64,000 nt of DNA from Labilibaculum antarcticum (GCF_002356295.1 NZ_AP018042.1:4310361-4374360), one strand, 5' to 3'; counted from the first letter of the stretch, positions 45,272 to 54,527 are shown. Made by a program: numbers and translations. The notes: generated from the letters alone by a model not told the origin.

Positions 45272-47161
45272 ATGGAACAAGGAGGATTCTTTTTTCAGGC
45301 ATTGGTTTATTTAGCAGCGGCAGTTATTGCTGTTCCAGTAGCCAAAAAGCTAGGTTTGGGCTCAGTATTAGGTTATCTCATAGCAGGTATTATTATTGGG
45401 CCATTCCTTTTTGGGTTTATTGGCGAAGAAGGACAAGACGTAATGCATTTCGCTGAGTTTGGTGTAGTAATGATGCTGTTTCTTGTGGGGCTCGAATTAC
45501 AACCTTCTATGATATGGAAATTACGGAAATCTATTTTTGGACTGGGTGGTTTTCAAACAGGAATTACAGCCGCTATAATCATGGGCATTGCTATTATAAT
45601 GGGATTTGCCTGGCAAACTGGTATGGCCATTGGTCTTACCTTTGCGCTATCTTCCACAGCTATTGTTATTCAATCCTTAAACGAAAAAGGACTCATGAAA
45701 ACCGAAGCAGGTCAAAATGCCTTCTCGGTTCTCTTGTTTCAAGACATTGCAGTGATTCCCATTCTTGCGATCCTTCCTTATTTGGCAATTAAAGGATTGG
45801 TGCCAGAAACAGCTGATGCAGCTCATCATGCCACTACCTGGGTTGATGGCTGGCCTATTTGGGGAAAGTCTTTATTAACTTTGGGGGTAATTTCTACTAT
45901 TGTTTTTGCAGGGAAATATTTAATCAGTCCTGCGTTTCGTTTAATAGCTAAAGCCGATTTACGTGAATTATTCACTATTGCAGCTCTCCTCTTGGTTATT
46001 TCAACAGCTGCTCTTATGACCATGATAGGACTAAGCCCTGCATTGGGAACTTTTGTAGCGGGAGTGGTTTTGGCACAAAGTGAGTACCGGCACGAGTTAG
46101 AAACAGATATAGAACCCTTTAAAGGTTTGCTTCTCGGACTGTTTTTTATCGCTGTTGGAGCTTCTATCGACTTTCATCTAATAGCCGAGAGTCCAAAAAT
46201 AATTTTTGGATTAGTAGCGATTCTGATAACTGTAAAATTTGTTGTCTTATTTGTTATTGGTTACTTTTTCAAGATGGGGCTCGATAAAAATCTAATTTTC
46301 TCTTTCTCACTCGCACAAGGTGGAGAATTTGCCTTTGTACTCTTGTCCTTCGCTACTTCTAATTCCATTTTATCAAGCGATGTCGCGAACCCATTAATTG
46401 CTGTCGTTGCTATTTCTATGGCACTCACTCCTCTATTGATGTTGTTCAACGAGAAACTGATACAACCCAGGTTTGGTACCAAAGAAAGTGTAAAAGAAGC
46501 TGATGAAATGCAGGAAGATAAAAAAGTAATCATCGCAGGTTTTGGTCGATATGGGAGTACTATTGGAAGATTTTTGCAAACCAATGGTGTTTATGCTACT
46601 TATTTGGATATTGACCCCGACAATGTAGATCTTTTGAGAAAGTTTGGCTTAAAAGTTTTCTATGGAGATGCTTCTCGCCACGATTTATTAAATGCTGCAG
46701 GAGCAGCTGAAGCAGATCTTTTAATCATAGCCGTTGACGATCCGGAGAAGACAAAAGAAATTGTAGCGGTGGTTAAAAAGCATTACCCAAAATTAAAAAT
46801 GATTGTAAGAAGCCAATCTTTTTTTGGTGCCTATAGTTTAATAGAGCAGGGTGCTGATCGTATACAATTAGAATTTTTAGATTCAGCATTAAGAATGGGA
46901 ACCGATGCACTTTGTAATCTGGGCCACAGAAGACATGAGTCCTTTCGCGCATCAAAAACCTATAGAAAAAATGTAGAAAAGTTTATTCCAGAATTAAGTG
47001 AGGTTTGGCAAGACAGGTCTTTATTAATCTCCGAAGCCAAAAAAAGAATGCAATTCCTTGAAAAATCTATGTTGCAGGAAAAAGAAGATTTCCATAAAGA
47101 AAAAGATATAGGATGGGATGCTTCAGATATTATTAAGGAATTTGGGGAGGATAAAATATAA
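45272..47161 (+). CDS. kefC: Cassette 16, gene 2: KefB/KefC-like K+/H+ antiporter
   Basis: The 629-residue protein has a CPA2 antiporter membrane domain with about 12-13 helices (residues 1-400; GSVLGYLIAGIIIGPFLFGF and FALSSTAIVIQSLNEKGL) and a C-terminal TrkA-N/RCK NAD-binding domain beginning VIIAGFGRYGSTIGRFL (about 410-540). It exchanges K+ for H+ at the inner membrane, gated by glutathione adducts in known members. It is fused in operon with the KefF-like gene. Confidence 0.93.
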   Translation: MEQGGFFFQALVYLAAAVIAVPVAKKLGLGSVLGYLIAGIIIGPFLFGFIGEEGQDVMHFAEFGVVMMLFLVGLELQPSMIWKLRKSIFGLGGFQTGITAAIIMGIAIIMGFAWQTGMAIGLTFALSSTAIVIQSLNEKGLMKTEAGQNAFSVLLFQDIAVIPILAILPYLAIKGLVPETADAAHHATTWVDGWPIWGKSLLTLGVISTIVFAGKYLISPAFRLIAKADLRELFTIAALLLVISTAALMTMIGLSPALGTFVAGVVLAQSEYRHELETDIEPFKGLLLGLFFIAVGASIDFHLIAESPKIIFGLVAILITVKFVVLFVIGYFFKMGLDKNLIFSFSLAQGGEFAFVLLSFATSNSILSSDVANPLIAVVAISMALTPLLMLFNEKLIQPRFGTKESVKEADEMQEDKKVIIAGFGRYGSTIGRFLQTNGVYATYLDIDPDNVDLLRKFGLKVFYGDASRHDLLNAAGAAEADLLIIAVDDPEKTKEIVAVVKKHYPKLKMIVRSQSFFGAYSLIEQGADRIQLEFLDSALRMGTDALCNLGHRRHESFRASKTYRKNVEKFIPELSEVWQDRSLLISEAKKRMQFLEKSMLQEKEDFHKEKDIGWDASDIIKEFGEDKI

Positions 47162-47283
47162 ATTCTTGGTTAATATTGTTTTTAACTCAAAAAACGGAAA
47201 CTAGAAGTATTGGGATCTTATTTCCTTTCAGATAATTTCTGCTTATAAGTTTATAACTACATTTGAATCTCATAATTAAAGAT

Positions 47284-47754
47284 ATGCAACCAGATAACGA
47301 AGCATCAGATTTCACAAATAAAGATACGAACATTGCATCCATTAAGGTGCAAGATTTTAATTCTACTGAAATTAATTTGATGGAGGAATACAAAGGAAAA
47401 CCTCTTCTGATAATAATTTATAACAATCAGTGTTTAGGCTGTACCGGTAGAGCAATTCCTTTTGCTTACCAATGTCAACAGAAATTTGAAACACTTCAGG
47501 TAATTGGTATTCATTCCAACTTTGGTAAAAACAGAACTACCGAAGAGGATGTGAAAAGTATTTTTACAATAAATAAATTACCCTTCCCTATTTACTTGGA
47601 CGAAGAACATAAAGTGTATGATCTGTTTCAGTCAGAAGGAACTCCTCAATGGTTATTGATCACCGCCGATGGACACTTATCCCGTTCTATTTTTGGTTCT
47701 CAGGAAGGTTCTCAAAACAGATTAATGTATGCCTTGGAAGAACTTCTTGCATAA
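47284..47754 (+). CDS. Cassette 16, gene 3: redoxin (AhpC/TlpA-like thioredoxin fold)
   Basis: The ATG at 47284 gives a 156-residue protein with a thioredoxin-fold active site NQCLGCTGRAIPFAY (CxxC) and the later cis-Pro region EGTPQWLLI. It has no signal peptide. It lies 122 bp after kefC in the same cassette and may act on electrophile or peroxide stress along with the Kef system, a plausible link since Kef responds to electrophiles. Confidence 0.8.
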   Translation: MQPDNEASDFTNKDTNIASIKVQDFNSTEINLMEEYKGKPLLIIIYNNQCLGCTGRAIPFAYQCQQKFETLQVIGIHSNFGKNRTTEEDVKSIFTINKLPFPIYLDEEHKVYDLFQSEGTPQWLLITADGHLSRSIFGSQEGSQNRLMYALEELLA

Positions 47755-47866
47755 AACAGTGTTAAATACTTTTGCCCTATTGGGCAATTTGCTATTTCTA
47801 AAACTAAACCAATTTTATTTTTCGTTGATAGCCAATTACAAAACTGAAAGAATTAATCAACAGCCA

Positions 47867-47972
47867 GTTTATAACAAAAGCTAAATTATCATGGGCGTTG
47901 ATGAGTTGTTAGAAAGTTTAGTCCAATTAATAAATACCAGTAAGCCTTGTAAATTTGTCTTGCTCAAAATAT
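47867..47972 (+). repeat. Truncated attC site 17 (family A left part)
   Basis: The inverse core GTTTATAAC (47867-47875) is an exact complement of the core GTTATAAAC at 44347. The left arm and CCAGTAAGCC inner element are present, but the right arm and core are missing. Confidence 0.65.
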
Positions 47973-48056
47973 AGAGAAAAGAGTATTCGGTTAACAGACC
48001 ACATAATGTAAACCATGTGACTTGTACAACTGTCTCCCTTTATTTACATTAAGGAA

Positions 48057-48623
48057 ATGAACGAAATATCAACCAAATATTTTATTGACAGAAAAGAATG
48101 GAGAAAATGGCTCGAAAATAATTTTGAGATCAAGGATGATATTTGGTTGGAATACCCATTAAATAAGACAGGTAGAGAACGAATTTTATACAATGATGCG
48201 GTTGAAGAGGCTCTCTGTTTCGGATGGATTGATAGTACGGTTAAATCATTAAATGAAGAGACTACCATTCAGAGGTTTTGTAAAAGAAGAAAGAATTCTT
48301 CCTTTTCACAACCCAACAAAGAACGTTTGAAATGGCTTTTTGAAAACAATATGATTCACGACTCAATCAGGAATGAAGTTTTAGAAATAATTGAACAAGA
48401 ATTCATTTTTCCTGAAGACGTAATTAAACGGTTAAAATCGGATAAAGCTATTTGGGGGAGTTATCAAAAATTTTCAGATTCTTATAAACGAATCAGAATT
48501 GCATACATCAATAGTGCGAGAAAGAGACCAGATGAATTTGAGAAGCGTTTGAAAAACTTTATTGACAAGACAAAAGAAAATAAACTAATTAAAGGGTTTG
48601 GCGGTATTGACAAGTACTATTGA
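48057..48623 (+). CDS. YdeI/OmpD-associated family protein
   Basis: The 188-residue protein carries the family patterns LYNDAVEEALCFGWIDSTV and RFCKRRKNSSFSQPNKER, then a C-terminal helix-rich part. Members are predicted bacteriocin-protection or stress proteins without proven function. It sits within the array; its left boundary was lost and its right site opens at 48635. Confidence 0.85.
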   Translation: MNEISTKYFIDRKEWRKWLENNFEIKDDIWLEYPLNKTGRERILYNDAVEEALCFGWIDSTVKSLNEETTIQRFCKRRKNSSFSQPNKERLKWLFENNMIHDSIRNEVLEIIEQEFIFPEDVIKRLKSDKAIWGSYQKFSDSYKRIRIAYINSARKRPDEFEKRLKNFIDKTKENKLIKGFGGIDKYY

Positions 48624-48634
48624 AAACAAAAACT

Positions 48635-48868
48635 GCTGCCAACAAAAAATAAACACTATTAAACCGAGCGTTTATTCAAACCGTTCCAGTTATTTAATTA
48701 AAACAAGATGCCCCCGATAGCGGGGGCTGTTAGACTTAAAATCCCCCCAAATGAGAACCTCAATTCTATTTCCAAATAAAAGGATTTTCAATTTAGGTAT
48801 GCTTAAAACCGCTATATTTAAAACTTAATTGAGCAGTTTTATCAGTTTTTAGACAGATTGTCGTCAGC
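48635..48868 (+). repeat. attC-like site 18 with family B 3' end
   Basis: GCTGCCAAC-like inverse core, a short left part, a GC-rich hairpin GCCCCCG/CGGGGGC at 48710-48727, then the family B 3' module to a variant core GTCAGCA (48863). It is a composite. Confidence 0.5.
48710..48727. terminator. GC-rich hairpin inside site 18
   Basis: Perfect 7-bp stem GCCCCCG / CGGGGGC with loop ATAG; no T run follows, so it may end transcripts weakly or be structural. Confidence 0.45.
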
Positions 48869-48895
48869 AACAAATAGAAATACAATAGGTTAGCA

Positions 48896-49105
48896 GTGAA
48901 GGTTGGATTTATTGGAGCTTTTCAAATATTAGTAGCGCACATACTTAATGTAGTTGGAAAAATAAAAAGCAATGATTTGACTTTTATTTTACTGAATTTA
49001 ATTGGTGTAAGTATGGCTTGTTTTGCTTCAATACTTAGGGAAGTCATTCCATTTATTATACTTGAAGGAGTATGGACTATTGTATCGTTAATTTCACTTA
49101 TATAA
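48896..49105 (+). CDS. Cassette 18, gene 1: small membrane protein (CBU_0592-like)
   Basis: The 69-residue protein starts with GTG at 48896 and has two helices. The ending IILEGVWTIVSLISLI resembles the CBU_0592-like family, which is of unknown function. It is followed 18 bp later by an ACT-domain gene in the same cassette. Confidence 0.65.
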   Translation: MKVGFIGAFQILVAHILNVVGKIKSNDLTFILLNLIGVSMACFASILREVIPFIILEGVWTIVSLISLI

Positions 49106-49123
49106 TATAAAAGAAAACCGTAA

Positions 49124-49522
49124 ATGGCTGGAGAAACAAATTTATCTGAATTACTAAAAGGAATGACTCCAAAACTGAACGATGGAGAATATGTCTTTTC
49201 GACAATAAAAGATGTTAGTAAGATTGACCGGAAAAACACTATTTGTGAATTCAAAGAAAAGGAAGGAACGACTATTGTTATTGAGAAAGAGAAAGCAGAT
49301 GAACTAAACTTGAGTTATGAATATATTGCCTCTTGGATTACCCTCATGATTCATTCATCGCTTGATGCTGTTGGTTTAACAGCCATATTTTCGACGGAAT
49401 TGGCAAAAAATAATATTAGTTGCAATGTAATCGCTGGATATTATCACGACCATATTTTCGTTGATAAAAAAGACTCGGACAAAGCAATTAAAGTTTTGAT
49501 AAAATTATCTGAAAATCAATAA
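49124..49522 (+). CDS. Cassette 18, gene 2: ACT-domain protein
   Basis: The 132-residue protein consists of two ACT-like units: about 15-65 ([20 protein letters not shown] then [15 protein letters not shown]) and about 70-128 ([30 protein letters not shown]). The family probably binds amino acids as an allosteric module. The complementary boundary GTTGCTAAC (49530) differs at one position from the core GTCAGCAAC (48863). Confidence 0.82.
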   Translation: MAGETNLSELLKGMTPKLNDGEYVFSTIKDVSKIDRKNTICEFKEKEGTTIVIEKEKADELNLSYEYIASWITLMIHSSLDAVGLTAIFSTELAKNNISCNVIAGYYHDHIFVDKKDSDKAIKVLIKLSENQ

Positions 49523-49529
49523 TAAACTA

Positions 49530-49805
49530 GTTGCTAACAAAAGTGAGCGTTGCACAACCAAATAATATTTCGAAAAAATATCATTTAAACAAAACAGCTA
49601 TAGCAGTATAGTATATTATGCATAATCCCGAAATAATTTGGATTACCCATAGAATTTGGGACCAACAAGCCATTCTTCACGGAGTATGGCTTGTTTATTT
49701 TTTATTGTTTCTTTTGGTAAGCCCTTATTGTTTTGTAGTTTCGGGGTTTGAATATTATAAGTGCTTATTACGGCCGCTGAGACACAATTAGCAAGGGAGT
49801 TAGAT
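49530..49805 (+). repeat. attC-like site 19 (family C-related, last of the array)
   Basis: GTTGCTAAC, the module AAAAGTGAGCGTTGCACAAC, and a right end ACAATTAGCAAGGGA before core GTTAGAT (49799) that resembles the family A right end CTTAGCAAGACC. After the last core no matching inverse core is found, so the array ends here. Confidence 0.55.
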
Positions 49806-49853
49806 TGGAAAAATAAAAATTATGACTGAACTGAAAATTAAATAAAAGATACT

Positions 49854-50312
49854 ATGACCAATAATGATATATTTCGCCGTGTTCGCTACGTGTTCGACTT
49901 TAGTGATCTCAAAATGATTGAACTTTTTAAATTAGCCAATCACGATGTTGCTAAAGAGGATTTAAGTGGCTGGTTAAAAAAAGAAGATGACCCTTTATTA
50001 CTAGAAATGACAGATAAAGAACTGGCCATTTTTCTTAACGGATTGATCATTGAAAAACGCGGAAAAAGAGAAGGCCCTCCACCAGAGGCAGAAGATCCTT
50101 TAAGCAATAATATGATCCTTCGGAAATTAAAAATTGCATTGGACTTAAAATCAGATGACATCTTAGAGCTGTTCGCCTCAATAAATACAAAAATAAGCAA
50201 ACATGAGTTGAGTGCTTTTTTCCGTAATCCAGATCATAAAACCTATCGAGATTTCTTGGATCAGTACCTACGACATTTTTTGAAGGCATTGCAAAAGAAA
50301 TACCGCCGCTAG
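49854..50312 (+). CDS. DUF1456 (YehS-like) protein
   Basis: The 152-residue protein consists of two DUF1456 repeats (about 1-65 and 82-145), each with the NDIFRRVRYVFDFSDLKMIE or NNMILRKLKIALDLKSDDIL opening. E. coli YehS is the type member; the role is unknown. It starts 55 bp after the last attC-like core and may be the first gene of the flanking chromosome. Confidence 0.9.
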   Translation: MTNNDIFRRVRYVFDFSDLKMIELFKLANHDVAKEDLSGWLKKEDDPLLLEMTDKELAIFLNGLIIEKRGKREGPPPEAEDPLSNNMILRKLKIALDLKSDDILELFASINTKISKHELSAFFRNPDHKTYRDFLDQYLRHFLKALQKKYRR

Positions 50313-50610
50313 TGCGCGATTAACTTCGCTGATCTCCACTACCGTTTCGGTAGTATTGCGATCCTTTAGACTGGAAAAGAAGACAATCATTACTCCGCTA
50401 CCGCACGATTTTAGGTATTTCGTATAGGTCATGGCGGGGAAGTGCTGAATTTCAAGGCTTATAGTCCGCTCAAATTGCATATCGGTTTAATAGGTGGTTC
50501 GCCCGCAATCGGCTAGGATTCTCACAGTCAACCTTGTGGGCAATTGCCTTTTTTGATAGGATTGCACATTGTTTTTGAGTGCAGTGATTATAAAATAACC
50601 AATAGAAATT
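50313..50610. other. Intergenic region with a weak minus-strand frame
   Basis: No supported gene. A 70-codon minus-strand frame (50268-50480) overlaps the DUF1456 gene and has no recognised motif. GC content rises locally and small inverted repeats such as CTACCG/CGGTAG occur. Confidence 0.4.
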
Positions 50611-50623
50611 GGAGGACATACAA

Positions 50624-51376
50624 ATGAATAATAAATATAAAGTTGGCGATTTAATTTATGATGCGAATATTTATGATGGAATGAATACCAACCTGGCTGA
50701 TTTGGAATTTTACAAGCGGTGGCTGCCAAAAAATAAGGATGCCCGTATACTTGAGCTTTGTTGCGGCACAGGCAGACTTACTCTTCCAATTGCAAAGGAT
50801 GGATATGATATTAGTGGGGTAGATTACACTTCTTCGATGCTTGAACAAGCAAAAGTAAAAGCTTCGGCAGGTGGATTAGACGTTGAGTTTATTGAAGCAG
50901 ATATTAGAACTTTAGATTTGCCGGAAAAATACGATCTTATTTTTATTCCATTTAATTCAATCCATCATTTATATAAAAATGAAGATTTATTTAAGGCTTT
51001 TAATGTTGTTAAAAATCATCTTAAAGAAGGAGGTTTATTTCTGTTAGATTGCTTTAATCCGAATATTCAATTTATTGCTGAAAGTGAAAAAGAACAAAAA
51101 GAAATTGCTGAATATACAACCAAGGATGGAAGAGAAGTATTGATAAAGCAGATAATGCGATATGAAAATAAAACTCAGATTAATCGCATAGAATGGCATT
51201 ATTTTATAAATGGGGAGTTTAATTCTATTCAAAATTTGGACATGAGACTGTTTTTTCCTCAAGAATTGGATTCATACCTGGAATGGAATGGTTTTAATAT
51301 TATTCATAAGTTTGGCGGTTTTGAAGAAGAAGCATTTAATGATGATTCGGAAAAACAGATATTCGTTTGTCAATAA
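50624..51376 (+). CDS. Class I SAM-dependent methyltransferase
   Basis: The ATG at 50624 is preceded by a strong GGAGGA (50611-50616), unusual for this phylum, which decides the start. The 250-residue protein has motif I ARILELCCGTGRLTLP, motif II region GVDYTSSMLEQAK and post-I IEADIRTLDL, with LIFIPFNSIHHL as motif II/III. The substrate is unknown. Confidence 0.88.
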   Translation: MNNKYKVGDLIYDANIYDGMNTNLADLEFYKRWLPKNKDARILELCCGTGRLTLPIAKDGYDISGVDYTSSMLEQAKVKASAGGLDVEFIEADIRTLDLPEKYDLIFIPFNSIHHLYKNEDLFKAFNVVKNHLKEGGLFLLDCFNPNIQFIAESEKEQKEIAEYTTKDGREVLIKQIMRYENKTQINRIEWHYFINGEFNSIQNLDMRLFFPQELDSYLEWNGFNIIHKFGGFEEEAFNDDSEKQIFVCQ

Positions 51377-51489
51377 GATGTCTATGTTGGTTCAAATATT
51401 GAAATTCTATTTACAAGTAAATGATACATTTAAGACATAAATTAGGCAAGTGGAATATTCCTATATTGGATATGGAATAACTACCCACA

Positions 51490-51598
51490 ATAAGCAGAAC
51501 TATGAGCGGTCTGCAACACCTAGCGATGAGTTCATCGTCTGTCCCGATTTTGCCTCGGGATTGAAGTACATCCCGGTCAGTAGGCTGGGATTTTTCTT
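51490..51598. repeat. 109-bp repeat (copy 1 of 2)
   Basis: It matches 62808-62918 at most positions and includes GATGAGTTCATCG-type palindromes and TCCCGAttttgccTCGGGAT. The 73-codon frame at 51450 reads through it and is not considered a gene. Confidence 0.75.
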
Positions 51599-51654
51599 AT
51601 TATGCGTTTATCCACAGTTATTGTTGTTTTGGAAAGTGTTCTTTGAAATCACTT

Positions 51655-51750
51655 TGTTGCTGATTCTTTGAACTTAAATATTCTTAAAATAGCTATATTT
51701 AAAATTGAATTAAGCCATTTTATGAGTTTTTAGACAGACTGCCATTGTGT
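51655..51750 (+). repeat. Decayed family B 3' module
   Basis: It reads CTATATTTAAAATTGAATTA, then TTTTTAGACAGACTGCC as in family B, but the core position has ATTGTGT instead of GTTRRRY. It lies 49 bp before the PL8-like gene. Confidence 0.6.
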
Positions 51751-51798
51751 TTCATTATGACTCTTCACTGATAAAGCCTAAGTAATAGTAACCAATTT

Positions 51799-53847
51799 AT
51801 GAGAAATTTAATCATTGTTCTGCTTGCTGTAGTTTTTTCTTCTTGTGCTACAAAAATACCTGAAAATCAACTTTCAATTCTGGAAAATAACTGGACGAAT
51901 TACCTACTTAATGAAGAGGTAAAGCAAGAAATGGAAGCCTACTTTTTCGACCTTAAACCTGACGGAACATGGAGCGATTTAGATTACACCAATAGGCAAA
52001 GAGGAAATTGGCCACTTCGGAATCACCTTTTTCGAACCATCGAAATGACCAAGGCATATCAACAAAAAGAAAATCAGTACTATAAGAATAAAAGGCTAGG
52101 GGAGAATATACAACTAGCTTACAATTGGTGGGTAAACAATGATATTGTAAATCCCAACTGGTGGTATCCTCAAATAGGTGTACCGCAAAATATTGGTGTA
52201 ATTATGCTGCTAATGCAAGATGAGATTAATGCAGAGCAGTGGCAAAAGGGCATGGACATTATGGATCGTGTTGTGTTTGGAAAAAATACGGGACAAAATC
52301 TGGTGTGGGTTTCTTCAAATATTGTTTTGCGCAGCATCCTTAAAAGTGATACGACTCTGCTTGTCGAAGCTACTGGTAAAATACGTAAGGAAATGCAAAT
52401 GGCAAACAATGCTGAGGGACTACAGCCCGACTACTCGTTTCACCAACATGGACGACAATTACAATTTGGGAATTATGGCCTGCACTTTCTCGAAGATCAG
52501 GTGAAATGGATGTTCATATTGAAAGATTCGGAATACAATTATGCGCCAGAGCAAATTGATTTGATGAGAAACTACTTTGCTCAGGGACAACGCTGGGTGA
52601 TTTGGAAAGGTGTGTACGATATAAACAGCAGTGGTCGTCAGCTTTTCCCGAACGAGCAAGTCAAAAAATACAAGCGGGTACACAAAGCCGCAGTAGAAAT
52701 GAAGGAAATTGACCCGAATCATATTGATCTATACCAATCAATAAGTGGAGAAAATAAATTGATTGGTGTGAAGCACTTTCCTTTTTCAGAACTAACAGTT
52801 CAACGTACAAATGATTACATCTCTACAATTAGAATGTGTTCTAGCCGAATTAAAGGTTCGGAATCGGGTAACGGCGAAAACCTAAGTGGCTACTACCTTG
52901 CCGATGGCGCCATGTATGTGATGAAAACTGGCAAAGAGTACCTCAACATTTATCCTTATTGGGATTGGCGTAAAATTCCTGGAACAACTTCGGCTCAAGA
53001 TACAAGCAAGCTACCAGAAATTGGCTGGGGCAGTTACACTATTGCTAGTGATTTTGTAGGAGCATTGACCCATGAAATGAATGCAATTACAAGCATGCAA
53101 TACAAACGCGACGGCATAACTGCCAATAAATCGTATTTTCTGTTTCCAGAGTTTACTGTTTGTTTAGGATCGGGAATCAGTGGGCAAAACAAGCAACATT
53201 TACAAACTACCATTGAGCAATGTTTCAGTACAAGTCCCTTGTATAGTAAGAATGGCAAAATTTCGATAGCAAACGGGACTGAAAATCTGCGTAGTTTCTG
53301 GCATCAGGGTTCAGGCTACATCATAAATCACGGTAATGTAGTTGTGAGTGTAGAGAAAAAGACGGCCAATTGGGGCAATGTTATCGACTGGCGGTCGGAA
53401 CAGGAAGAAGCGAAAAATGTCTTCACATTAGGCATTGATCATGGGGAAAACGTTAAGAACGGCAAATATGCTTACGCTGTATTTCCAAATATGAATAAAG
53501 AAGACCTCGCTAAAATTGATCAGAAACAAGCTTACCAAATACTTTCGAATACAGAAGAAATACAAGCTGTTCAATTCGATAATTACACGTCAATCGTTTT
53601 CCATAGGCCTGGAACAATAAAAATAAATAATACAATAGAAATATCTTCCAGTGTTCCTGCAATTTTATTGTGCGAAGAAAACCAAAACCAATTACAAATT
53701 GCCATATGTGACCCAACACAGAAATTGGAACTGGGTCAAATAACAGTAAGCAGAAGTAGCAAAGCTGATAATGCAACATCAACACATGAAATAAGCTTCC
53801 CAATTGGTATAGATAAAGGAAAACCAGTACTATTGAGCGGAATTTAA
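51799..53847 (+). CDS. Polysaccharide lyase family 8-like lipoprotein
   Basis: The 682-residue lipoprotein (lipobox VFSSC, Cys16) has an N-terminal alpha/alpha-toroid with NWWYPQIGVPQNIGVIMLLM, the catalytic-region motif PDYSFHQHGRQLQFGNYG (His/Tyr), then a beta-sandwich with YPYWDWRKIPGTTS. This is the PL8 plan (chondroitin AC, hyaluronate or xanthan lyase). The substrate cannot be read from sequence; the neighbouring PL7 lyase suggests uronic-acid polymers. It has no SusC/D pair beside it. Confidence 0.85.
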   Translation: MRNLIIVLLAVVFSSCATKIPENQLSILENNWTNYLLNEEVKQEMEAYFFDLKPDGTWSDLDYTNRQRGNWPLRNHLFRTIEMTKAYQQKENQYYKNKRLGENIQLAYNWWVNNDIVNPNWWYPQIGVPQNIGVIMLLMQDEINAEQWQKGMDIMDRVVFGKNTGQNLVWVSSNIVLRSILKSDTTLLVEATGKIRKEMQMANNAEGLQPDYSFHQHGRQLQFGNYGLHFLEDQVKWMFILKDSEYNYAPEQIDLMRNYFAQGQRWVIWKGVYDINSSGRQLFPNEQVKKYKRVHKAAVEMKEIDPNHIDLYQSISGENKLIGVKHFPFSELTVQRTNDYISTIRMCSSRIKGSESGNGENLSGYYLADGAMYVMKTGKEYLNIYPYWDWRKIPGTTSAQDTSKLPEIGWGSYTIASDFVGALTHEMNAITSMQYKRDGITANKSYFLFPEFTVCLGSGISGQNKQHLQTTIEQCFSTSPLYSKNGKISIANGTENLRSFWHQGSGYIINHGNVVVSVEKKTANWGNVIDWRSEQEEAKNVFTLGIDHGENVKNGKYAYAVFPNMNKEDLAKIDQKQAYQILSNTEEIQAVQFDNYTSIVFHRPGTIKINNTIEISSSVPAILLCEENQNQLQIAICDPTQKLELGQITVSRSSKADNATSTHEISFPIGIDKGKPVLLSGI

Positions 53848-53929
53848 ATAACACACGAAGCTTAAAAGTATATTATTTGCTTGTTAGTTTATGGATATAA
53901 TTTTACTATTATTTCAAGAAAATATCAGG

Positions 53930-53990
53930 ATAACAAAAGCTAAATTATAGTGCTCACACTAGCAAGCCATTTAACTTGTCTTGTTCAAAA
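53930..53990 (+). repeat. Truncated family A attC-like fragment
   Basis: AGGATAACAAAAGCTAAATT followed by CTAGCAAGCCATTTAACTTG matches the left half of family A. There is no partner core nearby. Confidence 0.55.
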
Positions 53991-54001
53991 TAAAAACCCA
54001 T

Positions 54002-54041
54002 AAAAAAATCCGGTAATCACTTACGATTAGCGGATTTTTTT
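54002..54041. terminator. Terminator-like hairpin after the PL8 gene
   Basis: AAAAAAATCCG / CGGATTTTTTT, an 11-bp A/T-rich stem with an 18-base loop and flanking A and T runs. Confidence 0.7.
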
Positions 54042-54090
54042 ATGTGAATTCAATATCTATATCGCTTTCAAGAACATATTCCTTTCTCCA

Positions 54091-54198
54091 CTATTTTGAA
54101 TAGTATAGTTTGTTATCGAATGGTTTCGCGATGTTTCGCAAGAAAGTCATTCCTAAATCGGTAAGCACAAGCTTATCATTAGAGTAGTGACTATTCAT
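54091..54198 (-). pseudogene. 3' remnant of a hemN-like coproporphyrinogen oxidase gene
   Basis: A 35-codon frame ending LVLTDLGMTFLRNIAKPFDN followed by KLYYSK matches the C-terminus of HemN (TdxGxxFxRNIxxxFD). A stop precedes its first Met, so the rest is lost. The remnant suggests a rearrangement near here. Confidence 0.55.
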
Positions 54199-54527
54199 TT
54201 ATTTTAAACGACCGCGCCCCAATCAAGATGTTTACTTTGTCGAAAGCAAATCCCCTTAGAGCATGAAATGATTCATAGATACAGAATGCTACTACTGTAG
54301 CAATTGAGAGTACTGGGAAGTATTGGTAAAACCTTTATGCTGTATCGATTCCAAAAGGCTTAGGTGTTGTATTGTGAAAGGTAAAAAGACTAATAGTAAA
54401 GAATGTAGTTGGCAAATAAACTGGTTGACCAATTTGGTTTTTTAAAATATTTACATACATTTGTCTAACCAGCGACTGGTTAACCAATTCATTTATGTTT
54501 AAGTATAAATAAGCAAATAGTATTGAG

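Noticed and set aside
50268-50480. 70-codon minus-strand frame
   Set aside because: It overlaps the end of the DUF1456 gene and has no recognisable motif.
51450-51671. 73-codon frame after the methyltransferase gene
   Set aside because: It reads through the 109-bp non-coding repeat that recurs at 62808, where the frame is not kept.
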